Part shown: piece by piece, positions 46,877-58,519 of the stretch
Position numbering within the stretch: the first letter of the stretch is position 1
Layout: each line of letters starts with the position of its first letter
DNA from: Brachynemurus nebulosus
Lineage: Eukaryota; Arthropoda; Insecta; Neuroptera; Myrmeleontidae
Direction: 5' to 3'
DNA: 64,000 nucleotides
Assembly: GCA_035578155.1 (NCBI GenBank)
Contig: JAPWDM010000002.1
Span: 38,181,437 to 38,245,436 of the forward strand
Position numbers and translations under genes: made by a program
Notes under the pieces: generated by a model
What the model saw: the letters and a program-made list of their open reading frames with translations, nothing else
The model's database searches: none
Told to the model about the DNA's origin: nothing

Positions 46877-47643
46877 TGGTATCGTTGCTTTGTCACTTTT
46901 CACAGCAAAATAACAGAAAAACACGAGTCGACTTTCGGCTTTTACACCATCATCAGGTGAAAAAACTTAACTAAAAATTGCTCTTTTTGGCGAAAACTAT
47001 TTATAATATAGATCGGAGCGAATAATGCATTGGTGGGGGATGCTAGAGACAGAGACAGAGACAGATACAATCACAGTATACAATAAAATTAAAAATTTTT
47101 GTATTGTTTGCAAAGGTAGTTTACAGCAGAATTTATTTTTAAAAACTGGTTAGGTCCAATATTATTAAATTGACCGGAGCACACTGGGGAAAACCAGACA
47201 CGTAAAAATAGCGGCGAACGACAATTACCAGAAACAAAGGAAATCATACAGACATCTGTCTGTTGATATGATTTCCTTTGTTTCTGGTAATTGTCGTTCG
47301 CCGCTATTTTTACGTGTCTGGTTTTCCCCAGTGTGCTCCGGTCAATTTAATAATATTGGACCTAACCAGTTTTTAAAAATAAATTTTGCTGTAAACTACC
47401 TTTGCAAACAATACAAAAATTTTTAATTTTATTGTATACTGTGATTGTATCTGTCTCTGTCTCTGTCTCTAGCATCCCCCACCAATGCATTATTCGCTCC
47501 GATCTATATTATAAATAGTTTTCGCCAAAAAGAGCAATTTTTAGTTAAGTTTCTTCACCTGATGATGGTGTAAAAGCCGAAAGTCGACTCGTGTTTTTCT
47601 GTTATTTTGCTGTGAAAAGTGACAAAGCAACGATACCATATTT
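46877..47643. mobile_element. 770 bp near-perfect palindrome with hammerhead-like core
   Basis: The arms 46877-47255 and 47262-47643 are nearly identical reverse complements, with almost no spacer. Near each end lies a block reading CCTGATGATGG...GCCGAAAG (plus strand 47558-47583; mirrored at ~46937-46962 on the minus strand). A CTGATGA...GAAA spacing recalls hammerhead ribozymes of Penelope-like and other retroelements. High arm identity suggests recent formation. Confidence 0.8.
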
Positions 47644-48682
47644 AATATGGATTTTCACAAAGTAAACCTGTCTAGTATTAATTATTTAATTATATCTGGA
47701 TAAGTTGTGTGCTTTTGAATGTGACTTAAGGCACTGCAATACGTAATTGAAAAAGAGTGTTTTTCAAACAATAAATGTTACTGCGTATTGTTGAAAAATG
47801 CATTTTTTTGTTATGACTTAAACACTATTTAGTTTGTAAATTCGATTATTAGAAACAATTTCAAATAAAGTTTGTTTTACAAATATTTTTGTTTGAATAT
47901 TAAACTCTACAGTGTATCCTAAAATTTAAAATTTTGAAAGAAAACAACTTCGAACTCAGTACAACAGCATCTTCAAATTGACTTTCAATTACATAATTAT
48001 TTACATAGACCTTTTAGAATGTAGTCTAAGAACTATAATGAAAATTGAAATAATAGTTGCATTTTTATCCCCGAAATGGAACTTGAAACTTTTTATATGG
48101 AGGTCACTGATTTTGAAAGATTACGAACAATCTTGTTTTTTTTTTTTTTTTTTTTAATTAGATCGATATATCAATAAAATGCACGAATTATCAAGGCCGG
48201 CTTACCCAATAAGCACAGTCAGCATTGTACTTATTGGGTAAGACGGTACTGTGAATTATGTTTGGAACATAATCAGCGCATCTTTAAAATTAACGCCTTT
48301 GGTGATGTATCTGGGCAGATTTTTTTAATCTCAAACTTCTTCTTTTCATGACAGGTTAGGATACATCATTTTAAGTTAGAAACCACTAACACTGGTGACA
48401 GACTACTAATAATAATCTCTAATATTACCTACACAACTTTGTTTATATAGATGTAACATTTTCTTCCAAAAAAAAATTAAATTGATGATGAACATTTTCT
48501 TTCGATCAAAAAAAAATATCAACTGTCATAATGATAATAGAAACTACGTTTGAAGCATTTTAGATGGCCTATGCCCTATAGAGACCAATATGGGCTTGAC
48601 AACATTATTGCATTCGTTGCATTCTATGTATAGTACCTATTAGATTAAAAGTAGTTAGTTAGTGACAGCATAGGCCATAGAC

Positions 48683-48915
48683 CAGGGGTGGCCAACCCAA
48701 ATGATCTTGCGGGCCACCTTGAAAGCGTCTCATAACTCCGCGGGCCGCATATAAAATTATGTAATATATTTTTGAATATATGGATGCACAAGTAATGTAT
48801 TTTTTGTAACACATTAGTTTTCACTACCTTGGTCATTATAAAATAAATATATTTTGTATAAGTGTGATGAATCTCGCGGGCCAAAAAAAAATTCAAGGCA
48901 AGTTGGCCACCCCTG
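48683..48915. mobile_element. hAT-like MITE, 233 bp
   Basis: It starts CAGGGGTGGCCAACC and ends in the complement (TTGGCCACCCCTG), with flanks CCATAGAC (48675-48682) and CCATAGAT (48916-48923): an 8 bp duplication with one change. The inner phrase gcgggccgc / cgcgggccaaaa is usual for this hAT type. It is a deletion derivative. Confidence 0.85.
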
Positions 48916-50161
48916 CCATAGATAATTATATATTTATAACTCTAGCGTAGGCAGACAAAAGTAGTTAAGTCCATTTTTGATTTTTTTTTTTTTAAATTTT
49001 ATAATAAGGATCAAGAGAGTCTATCTCATATATTTTCAAAAGCGCAAAAGTCAATTCCACCCCTAACATCATTTTTTATGCACTTGTTACAAAAAAATTA
49101 TTTTCAGAAACTAATAAAAGAAGTTAAGTTCTTAATATTCTTAATAAAATAATATATAAGTACATAGTTTAATTAAATTGGAAATGTATTTTTATGGCAA
49201 CAACTACTCGCTAAAACGGGTTAAGTCCAAGGTTTACTAAATATACAGGTTGCGTAAATGACAGCATTTTTAAAATACCCAGTGGTCTGCAATTCCAGGA
49301 CCGCACTCAGTAAAAATTAAAATATAGCTAAACTTGTAAATATGATAGGAAACATGCACTGTTGTTTGAATATATGTATATTGATACTTATTACTATAAC
49401 TGATTTGTCCAAAAAATTTTTTTTGCTTACGATTTGAATTTTTGACCCATATTATTTGAGTAGTTCTTGTTCTAACTATATTTTTGGTTTATAAATATTT
49501 ATGTTCTTGTAATTTTAACTATTATTTTAATTCATTTTTATTTATACCCATTTATTAAAATAAGATTAAAGGACAGTAACATAAAATTTATTGAGAGGAT
49601 CATTAACCTTAAAATGTCTGTAATCTCCTTAAATAAATATACTTTTTCTTTGCCACTCCATAAAAAAATTGGCAAGTACTAATTATCACTTCTGGTATTT
49701 AAAAAAAAAAAATAAATAATTAATAGGGAAGTAACGTATCATATAAAAGTAAAATAAACTTATTGAAAATAAAATAAACCCTGATTTACGATAAAAAACA
49801 ATTATTATTTTATATTATTAATATGAAATAATAATCCGCCTTGCTAAACTTTCCAGACCATCTTCCGTCACTTTTTGATACGAACGATTCTATATCCTCA
49901 ACAGCTACGTTTTTTAGAATGCCTTTCAATAATACTGCGATAGTAAAATACCTTCGTCTTCAGGTACCTACTATTGTTTTGCTCACTCTTGAAATTTTTT
50001 TAAAGGATATAAAAAAAATACTTGAGTTTGTATAATATTTATGTCTAAACAATGATAAGGGTGACAGAGATAAAAAATTATATTTTTATGAAAAAGTAAG
50101 TAAAATATTTACTTCAATTAACGAAAAATACTTCCAAAAAATTCCAAAAACCGAACAAATT

Positions 50162-50399
50162 TTTTTTATATTCTTTATTGAAATACAAATAAAAAAGGTC
50201 CTACGACTTTTCACGATAAAGTTAATATTTTTAGAGATATGAATTTTTAAAGGTTCGAGATTTTTCATGGGTCAAAAGTACCCAAATTTGAGATGTTTCG
50301 AACTTTTAAAAATTCATATCTCTAAAAATATTAACTTTATCGTGAAAAGTCATAGGACCTTTTTTATTTGTATTTCAATAAAGAATATAAAAAAAATTT
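50162..50399. repeat. Palindrome, ~100 bp arms
   Basis: The arms 50162-50263 and 50298-50399 are reverse complements with about two mismatches; spacer ~35 bp. Non-coding. Confidence 0.85.
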
Positions 50400-50707
50400 G
50401 TCCGGTTGAAAAATAATAATTCCTTGAAATTGTTTAAACAATTTCGGTTTAAACAATATGGCCTCGGGTTGCCCCCTGACAACATGTATTTATATCAGTA
50501 GGGCAATTTGAACAGAATCGCATAAAAAAATTGAGGTGGAATAGTTTTCGGTACTCATGCGCCGATACCTCCTGTACTATATAGGTATTACTTGTATATT
50601 ATCATGTTAATTAAATAGAAAAATTTTTCTACTTTTTCTAAAATATTTGTTTATTATTTACAGATATGGAATAACATAAAGTAACGCTCAAACCTATTAA
50701 TAACGTA

Positions 50708-51391
50708 AAAATATGTTACGTTCATATTTTAAAAGTTTTAATGTCTCTAATTGACTTGTGTTTATATTGTGATATTATACTCATATCGAAAAAAAAAAAA
50801 AGATTTTAAAAAAATTATATTAATTCATTAATTTTGCGACAAGTAATATTTCGTAATTTAATTTTGTTAACATAATTATTAAATTAACTATTTTTTTCAA
50901 TTTCAAATATTATCGAGTTCTTGTGAAACACTACTACGTATGACAGACTTTTGTCTGCATTTAAACACACGTAGTATTCATATGTTCACTTATCGTTCAA
51001 TTAAACTGAAACTTCCGGTTTGCCAATCCGGATAATTTTTTCAATCACTTTGTGCTTTTTAATTTAAATAAATTAACTGTTATTTAAAAAAAAATAAATA
51101 ATAATAATAATAATCACTTGTATCGGGGTTCGATCTTGGTACCCCACTATCCATGCGCTCCGTTGAGCTACATATACCCATTTTGACGAAACATTTAATA
51201 ACTAACTTGATTATATCTTACTTATATTTTTTTTTTTCAATTTTTAAATAAAAATATTTCCTAATAAACTAATATATTAAGTTTTAGAGAGGTGGATTTT
51301 AATATTGTAAATTTTTAATATTGATATTATGCTCTACTAGCAGACGAAATTTGATTGAAATCGGTGACGACCATACCTGAACCTCTCCTTG
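50708..51391. mobile_element. Right half of the tRNA-bearing foldback family
   Basis: Parallels 18540-19003: inner arm, the block gcgacaagtaatatttcgta, tRNA-like module, then the terminal repeat ending CCTCTCCTTG at 51391, followed by TAA (again TNA). The left half is missing. About 50895-51060 is extra sequence. Confidence 0.75.
51119..51172 (-). other. tRNA-like module C
   Basis: On the minus strand an A-box-like TAGCTCAACGGAG and a B-box-like GATCGAACCCC. It is shorter than copies A and B in the middle. Confidence 0.5.
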
Positions 51392-51935
51392 TAAGTAGCC
51401 TAACTTGCTCAGAACCGCACACTGCTGACTACACAAAAGAGATAGTAATGAAAGTTCTGTATTCTATGAGTTAATTCATTTTAATTATGAAAGGGGTTAA
51501 ACTTCCTACCTTACTTATTCTAAATAGGGTCAGTTAGGGTAATCTGGGTATAAGTGATTATTTTTACATATTTAATATTAAATTCTGTATCAATACCAAA
51601 TTAATATATATTGTTTGTTATAGGATTATGAATGATACTATGTGAAAAATTTCAGTTGGCAATCCTAGTGTGTAAAGAAAAACAAAATATAAACAAGCTT
51701 TAGTAAAAAATTTGTTCAGCTGATTCGCCATTGTTAAGAATTTGCAATTTATAAAGAAGCAACGAAACAGCTACCGAATTGAAATATAATATGTACATTA
51801 CATACTTCAGGAACGTATTTTAAGAAAGTCTAGTGATGTATCAAAAAGAGTTTTTAAATAAATTACTATTAAGTGACATGGGGTAATTTGAGTACATCCG
51901 AAATTAATTAATTTTAAATGACTGTAATAGTAATA

Positions 51936-52221
51936 AAGGGAACATTAGGAGTTATAAGTCATCAGAAAAAAATAAAATGAAAGATTAATTTAAAAATTGC
52001 GCTACCGGTTTCGGAAGAGCAAATGCTTCCGTCTTCAGGTGATTCCTTTAATTAAAAATAAAAAATATAAATATGCATTGTATTTTTATATTTTTTATTT
52101 TTAATTAAAGGAATCGCCTGAAGACGGAAGCATTTGCTCTTCCGAAACCGGTAGCGCAATTTTTAAATTAATCTTTCATCTTATTTTTCCCTGATGACTT
52201 ATAACTCCTAATGTTCCCTTT
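51936..52221. mobile_element. 286 bp palindrome with hammerhead-like core
   Basis: Near-perfect palindrome centred ~52078. The right arm (plus) has CTGAAGA (52118-52124), a 5 bp stem GGAAG/CTTCC closing an 8 nt loop, then GAAA (52144-52147); the left arm has the mirror image. This is the CTGANGA-stem-GAAA order of hammerhead ribozymes. Confidence 0.75.
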
Positions 52222-52420
52222 ATTATTTATTTTACCTTGTTTGCAGACCGATATAAATTTTCGATTTTTCTATTGTCTCGTCAGACCTCGCATGCGCAGT
52301 AGTGTACAATAAAGCCGTTAAAGGATTTATGCGTAGAGACACGACAGATATTGTTTAATGCTTTTCTTATGAACATATCCATACATAGAGTCTATCCGTG
52401 TCTGTACGGTTACGTTACAC

Positions 52421-53821
52421 CAGTGTTTTTCAAGCTGTGGGCTGCGACCCGCTGGGGGTCGTATTTACTTTAACAATAAAACCACTCTAGTTCAATATAT
52501 AATATTTAATAAAGAAAAGGTTAATTAAAGGTTCAATTAATGTGATGGTTTCATACTTTCGCTTGATAAAATTTCAAAATAAATACATAACTGCGGCTTA
52601 TTTTCAATAACCGTAAATTCTAGTTCTAAATAATTGTCGTCATATAGACGCTTTTTCTTTGCTTTTGTTTCATTACTCTCATTGGAACTTGAAGTTAACG
52701 GTTGTGCATGTCTTTCCAGAAACTCGTCCATTTTTAATAACTACAATGAGCACAGAATTTTGGATATTAAACAATAAAAGACAGTGAGCAACTACTAAAC
52801 AAACAACAAGTCAATTCAATAAATTTAAACACAATTCAAATCGAATTCACAATTCATAGAATTCAAAAGTGCCATCGTTTACTCGCCTGATGCTCCACGC
52901 AGCGCTCATCACGTTGCGCTATAACTCGCTCACACAAGTCACGCGCGCGTTTAGAAGCTACTATAAGTCGTCAACTTCAATGTCTATATAAAAATATGCC
53001 TATTTAAGGTCCTTTTTATGTTCCGAACCTACTTCGTGTAAGTTCGGAACATTATAAAATTGATGAGTGACCGAAAATTTGAGAGAAGTGGTAAATCAGA
53101 GAACAAATGGTAAATAATTATAGAGTTTTACATTCATATATTGAATAAACGCAAGAGGACTGTGTATTGTATGCATTTCATGTACCTGTGAACTTTATGG
53201 TTTGGTGGCAAATGCACAATCATTTTTACTTGTGATATGAAATTAACAACAAAAATTGCAATAAAAAAAAAAACATTTTCTCTTTCTATTTCTATTTTAT
53301 AGAAGCGTGTATATATTTATCTCTTTCTTTCGCTGTTTTTTCTTAAAATTATTAATAATGGGACAGATTCTAAAAATTGTTATCTTTGTCTAATAACTTA
53401 TTTTAATACACAGAGAGCCATCTTTACGTATTTGTGATAATTATATACTTACCGACAAGTCCACATAATTCATAGAAAAAATTATATACATATAGAATTC
53501 AATCAAAAATAGGGCCATATTGCACATCATTGTACTTTCTCCTCAACTGTAAGATGGCTCTCAGTACGTATGATTCTAGGGTTAAGAAGTTTTAGTTATG
53601 ACCACTGATTGTGAGGAACATTACTTAGTGCGTGTCAAACACGCGTTTGACGAATTTTTATTTACGTATATATTTAGTTGACACCTAACTGAAAATAATC
53701 AATATTGATAAACGGATTCGATATTCATAACATAAAATAAAATAAAAGTTAGAAATAGCAGAGGGTAGGGGTCGCGAAATATTTTTCTATACTAGGGGGT
53801 CGCGAAACATTTTTCCATACA
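52421..53821 (-). mobile_element. hAT transposon remnant with BED-type transposase start
   Basis: The left border is CAGTGTTTTTCAAGCTGTGG then gctgcgacccgc. Near 53760-53815 the phrase gggggtcgcgaaacattttt occurs twice, the usual inner side of the opposite end, but the complementary terminus itself was not found. In between, one short transposase piece (52537-52731) and unrelated DNA remain. Confidence 0.55.
52537..52731 (-). pseudogene. hAT transposase N-terminal fragment
   Basis: A 64-codon frame starting MDEFLERHAQPLTSSS, with KKKRLYDDNYLELEFTVIEN then CIYFEILSSESMKPSH. It resembles the start of ZBED/SCAND3-type hAT transposases, where a (K/R)-Y-D-(x)-Y-L-x-(F) block precedes the BED finger and S-x-x-x-M-K-P-S follows. 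The first Cys pair of the finger and the rest of the protein are missing. Confidence 0.6.
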
Positions 53822-55424
53822 TTCCAAATATGAATGAACCTAAACTCAATTTTGCTTAGTTAGGCATATTTAATAAGGCTTAACATCAATAAACGAATTA
53901 TGTTAAACGTGTTTAAGCGCAAAAAAATCGATCGTAAGATCGTTCTTAACAACTTTAACGTAGCTTAACTTCTCGCATAAACATGGTCAATGTGTTCCTA
54001 GTTGAAATTTATATTTGTTAAAATTCTTGCATTTTCAATAACAATTATTTCGTGGATGAAATAATTTGGTTATATAATGACTTTAAATTTACTGTTTTCA
54101 TATCACAATCACTTTTTCCTAGCCCTGGGGTAATTTAGGTATAGGTAAATAAAGCATTACTATGTTAACAATAAAAGGTTAATTAATATTTATGAACCTT
54201 GAGAAAAGTCAGGTTGCTAACATATATCAAAATCATTAAAAAATTTTATCATGAGACTTAACCAGAAGGCATTTAATTTTGAAAACAATAATTAAATTAT
54301 ATACCCAAACTAGCCTAACTGACTCTATCTACTGAATAAAGTGAACTTGGACAAATTCTTTTTTTTTTTTTTTAAACTGAGTTTATTAATTTAAAAACAA
54401 ATATACAATACTCCTAAAAATATGTATTTACAAAAATTGAAGAGAGTTGAGCTAACATGTCATATTAGTTCAGTACCAGTTCTATATTTTGAGTTTCTTT
54501 AAAAAAAAATCAGGAATGTTAACTGTTTCCTGTACTGTATGTAATACTATTATAATTTACTATTTTATCGTATAACTGTCAATGTGTAAAAATGTTTAAA
54601 GTCAATTAACTGAAATCAGGAATGTAACATAAAAAAAACCGGTGTTAACAATTTTAATAACTAATAACAAAATCAATCAAATGTTCTTTAATTTCTCCTT
54701 TTTAAATGATTGATTCTAAATAACAGTACGTGCGTCAAGTATGCGCAAGAGGAAAATGTTAAACGCATGCGTAAAAAGAAGAGATTAAAGAATAATTCAA
54801 ATCAAATTATAAATTGAAACAATTGTTGCAAGTTACGAAAAAAAAAATGTTGGTTGTTATTTATTATCAGTTTTTACCCGTATTATTTTTGTGGGAACTA
54901 ATTTGGACGGCTGTCTAGAGTTTTTTTTTTATTTCTAAAATTATTTAAAAGTAATCATATGGCTATATAAATATTGTTTTTTGTTGAGCCCACGGATTCT
55001 GCAAGAATTTCAAAAGTTATTTATTTTTTTGACAATATAAGTATAGGCGGGTTGACAAATTTAAAAAAAAATTAAACTTTTATTTGGATTATTTAACTTT
55101 TGAACGTAGTGCTAAAATGATTTCTAATGTAACCGTTCATTAAAGAAACAGGTTATCTCTATCACATATGAGATTACACCGTTCACACCGTTGAGTAATT
55201 GGTGCACATTTCTTCTAATACATTTAATTTGGATTCTCTGTTTTTCTATGAATTGAAACTGAATTTTTTTTATTGTACTTTTTTATCATTTTTACATGAT
55301 AATAATATATTTATGTTATGACAACTCCAGTCATATAGAGATGTTACCCATTATGCAACTGACCTGGTTTGTTTAATGAACGATGACGTCATAAAATCTA
55401 ATAATAATAATAAATATTAGTGTC

Positions 55425-55585
55425 TTCATTGCCCTCATCACTTTACTTCTAAATGATGTAGGCACATGCGCACACTAATTAAAAACTGTGCGGAAATTGG
55501 CATTGCTAATTCCCGCCAATTCGAGCGCAGTTTTTAATTAGTGTGCGCATGTCTACATCATGAAGTGATGAGGACAAAGAATAAA
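55425..55585. repeat. Palindrome, ~70 bp arms
   Basis: The arms match around the phrase gcgcacactaattaaaaact and its complement, and the ends around ctcatcact / agtgatgag. Short asymmetric centre. Non-coding. Confidence 0.8.
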
Positions 55586-55632
55586 CTCAATTTTAAGGAT
55601 TTACTTTGTGAAAGATCTTTATTAGAAAATAC

Positions 55633-56440
55633 CCGAGAAAAAATGGATTGGATCTGCGTAGATCTAAATTTTGGAATAAATCTTTGTATATTAGATTAGA
55701 TCAAACTATAAAGATCAGATCAATTTAAATCTACAAAGATTAAAGTAGATCTAACAAGTAAAAGTTCCGAGGCCGGACCTATCGATTTTGATGAAACTTA
55801 AATATGTTGTAGAATACTAAAAACTAAGGGACACGTATTTTTTTTATCTGCGGAAAAACGGTTTGAAGGGGTGAAATCGCCCTTCAAGAATTGGGGTAAA
55901 AATTTAATTTTTCAAATATCTCGAAAACAGTAAGAGACAGAGCAAAAGATTAAATTGGCGATATTACTCTTTTTTAAAGAGCTATCTATTGATATTCAAA
56001 TTGTTCAAATTACACCAACAGGGGTGGTTGGGGGTTAAAATTTGGGGGTTAATTTTACAAAAAAAGGGATGAAAAATAAACAATATAAAAATTTTGTTTA
56101 GAGATTTGAAATCTACGTCAAAAAATCTAATTGACCTGTTTTTGCTCAATGTCCTAGTATTAAGTCTAGGGGTAGTTAACTAGGGGGTGACTGTAGTCGT
56201 ACTATTTGGGTAGTTCAAGAAGTTCTTCTTCATGGAAAATAGTTTAAGACAATTAGAATAACGTAGAAATGAAATTCTCGAATTCAAAATTCAGTTTGAG
56301 CAACAGTGAAGAGGGAGTGAGTCACCCTCTTAAATTACATACTATTTTACATACACTAATCTAATCTGATATACCAAGATCTATTCCAAAATTTAGATCT
56401 ACGTAGATCCAATCTATTTTTTCTTGGATATGTGTTAATT
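55633..56440. mobile_element. Foldback holding dispersed repeat copy 2
   Basis: The ends gagaaaaaatggattggatc and the near complement gatccaatctattttttctt mark ~80 bp inverted arms rich in agatc. Between them lies 55767-56345, the inverted second copy of 560-1245. The inner repeat apparently inserted into, or forms the core of, the outer element. Confidence 0.7.
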
Positions 56441-56699
56441 ACCTTAGAATTTCACCTTCTTGTCAGGAAGAATCCAGTTGAATTAATAATATGTTTTTAC
56501 ATATTTTCCGATATGAATTTTAACAAAGTAAATCTTTCAAATGTTGTCTAATAATAATACTTAAAATATTATCAACTCCCCTACTAACAGGTTGACTGCC
56601 GTATGCCAATTAAGCACACGTATTAAAAATATTTCTTGGCCCCTTAGTTGCCCTCAAAGATATATGTTATTTACGTATACCCCATTTCAAATACAATTG

Positions 56700-56890
56700 A
56701 GCATGAGTCATCGTTAAAAAATTAAATAATTCTTATATTCGAAACAAATCAATCTTCTATTCTTTTTTTAAAAACAAACTGCAAATTTAAAATTTACACA
56801 TTTGCAACAATGAACGAGATAAAGCTAAGAAAACGGGAATTCCTTAAATTCGTAAGTGATGAATCATGCTTAAATTTAAGTGAAATAGAT
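56700..56890 (-). repeat. Second copy of the 22.3 kb dispersed repeat
   Basis: Reverse complement of 22331-22540, here without flanking TA tracts. Confidence 0.75.
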
Positions 56891-57583
56891 ATTAACTATG
56901 TATATGTACAATTGGTTTCATAAAAATCTAGAATAAGTTTTGTAGCTCATTTTAAATTTTTTATAGCTTTGTAAAATGAATTATACTATTGGCAATACAA
57001 AGATTCTCACATGCATCTCTAGTGATAAAATTAAAAGCTATATTATGTCGAACATTTACGTATACGTTTAATTGTCGGTAGAAATCTAGATGGGACGTAT
57101 TTCTATCGACAATTAGACACATACGTATAGGTTCTACCTGATATAGCCTCTAATTTCACCACCAGAGGTGCGAGTATAATCTTGTCGCGCCAGACTTCAT
57201 TTTATTTGGGTTTCGTACCAGAATTACGGAACCTACTTATAATCTCACGGGATCTGTCCTTTTTGAGCGTGTCCAACACGCATTTAACTGTTTTTATAAC
57301 TGTATTTTCGATGAATTTTATTTTATATTATTTTTTATTTATTTTTAAATTTAATCATCTTTTGTTCCGGTTGAGAAAATAACTTACTCATACTTGACAT
57401 TGGCCCGTAAGTGTTATTTTTGTGACCATGGATGCTTAAGAATCCTCGGATTCACAAACTGAATCTAAGACCGCAAAAATAACACTTATCATCCTTGCTA
57501 AGTAATAAACTATTATTTCAAGATTTTGTGATTGTACTAACGCAACAGTGGTTCAATTTCCAAAAAAAGCGGACAAAAATCAA

Positions 57584-57990
57584 AAATTAGTTTGAGTAAA
57601 ACAAAAATTCATTGGTATATAAGGGTTTTCAAGGTCGCTGATTATGAATTTGATATTATTATTTTGAAAATTCAAAATGAAGGGGGCAAAATGGCGGGCA
57701 AAAATAAAAAAAAATTAGTTTTATTGAAACAAAAAGTGGTATATAAAGGTTTTCAAGGTCGCTGATTTTGAATTTGATATAATTTGTTTGAAAATTCAAA
57801 ATGGCGGGTCCAAAATGGCAAGCAAAAATAAAAAAATTAGTTTTATTGAAACAAAAAATGGTAAATAAAAGTAAGGTCGTTGATTATGAATTTGATATTA
57901 TTATTTTAAAAATTCAAAATGACGGGTCCAAAATGGCGGACAAAAATAAAAAATTAGTTTTATTGAAACAAAAGATACGGGGTAATGAGT
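57584..57990 (+). repeat. Tandem repeat, ~120-130 bp unit, over 3 copies
   Basis: The unit starts attagttttattgaaacaaa and contains aaggtcgctgattatgaatt and attcaaaatgg-cgggtccaa. Units begin near 57584, 57715, 57837 and 57953. They are imperfect, with small deletions. Confidence 0.85.
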
Positions 57991-58519
57991 TCAAAATTAC
58001 AAACTTCACCACTGTGTAACGTACCAATACTCCAAAGATAGTGGTATTTTCTATGAAAGATTTCGGAACTGATAAATTTAAATTCAAACATTGTTGGTTT
58101 AATTCTTATTAAATAATAATTAACAATGTTACTGAAAATTGACATTTGACAATTTTATTAACGTGAAGTATTATAAAATAATATTCCTTTTAACCGTTTT
58201 CCGTATACTAATTCCGTTTTCAAAATTATTTTAAGCAAACCACACTTAAAATATTGAAAAGGCGTTCATAGCAATGCAAAAGGTATCAATATTTGTATTA
58301 ATTCGAACAACCTGTTATACGTTAGTACAATGTGTATCAAAAAATCTTGATTTTATTCAACGTTTCAATTATACAATCCCAAAAAGAGCCTGATTTTTTT
58401 GAAACCAATAGTACTACAATATTACCAATTGGTTGCCCCTAAATTATCGATGTCAAAAGAATAAAAAGTTCAGTCATCCACATTATTAAAATTAATTTTT
58501 TACGTAATCGTATTAAAAA

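Larger units (their letters stand above)
46768..58519. other. Gene-poor repeat field
   Basis: From TIMM13 to CEP43 (11.7 kb) no gene could be supported. Recognised pieces are listed separately. In between lies AT-rich DNA with short hairpins, e.g. 48200-48243 (cttacccaataag / cttattgggtaag), 57058-57128 and 57390-57490 (aagtgttatttttg / caaaaataacactt). Confidence 0.5.

Noticed and set aside
57584..57990. CRISPR-like or coding repeat
   Set aside because: Units are adjacent with no spacers and carry indels that break any frame; a tandem duplication in a eukaryotic genome.
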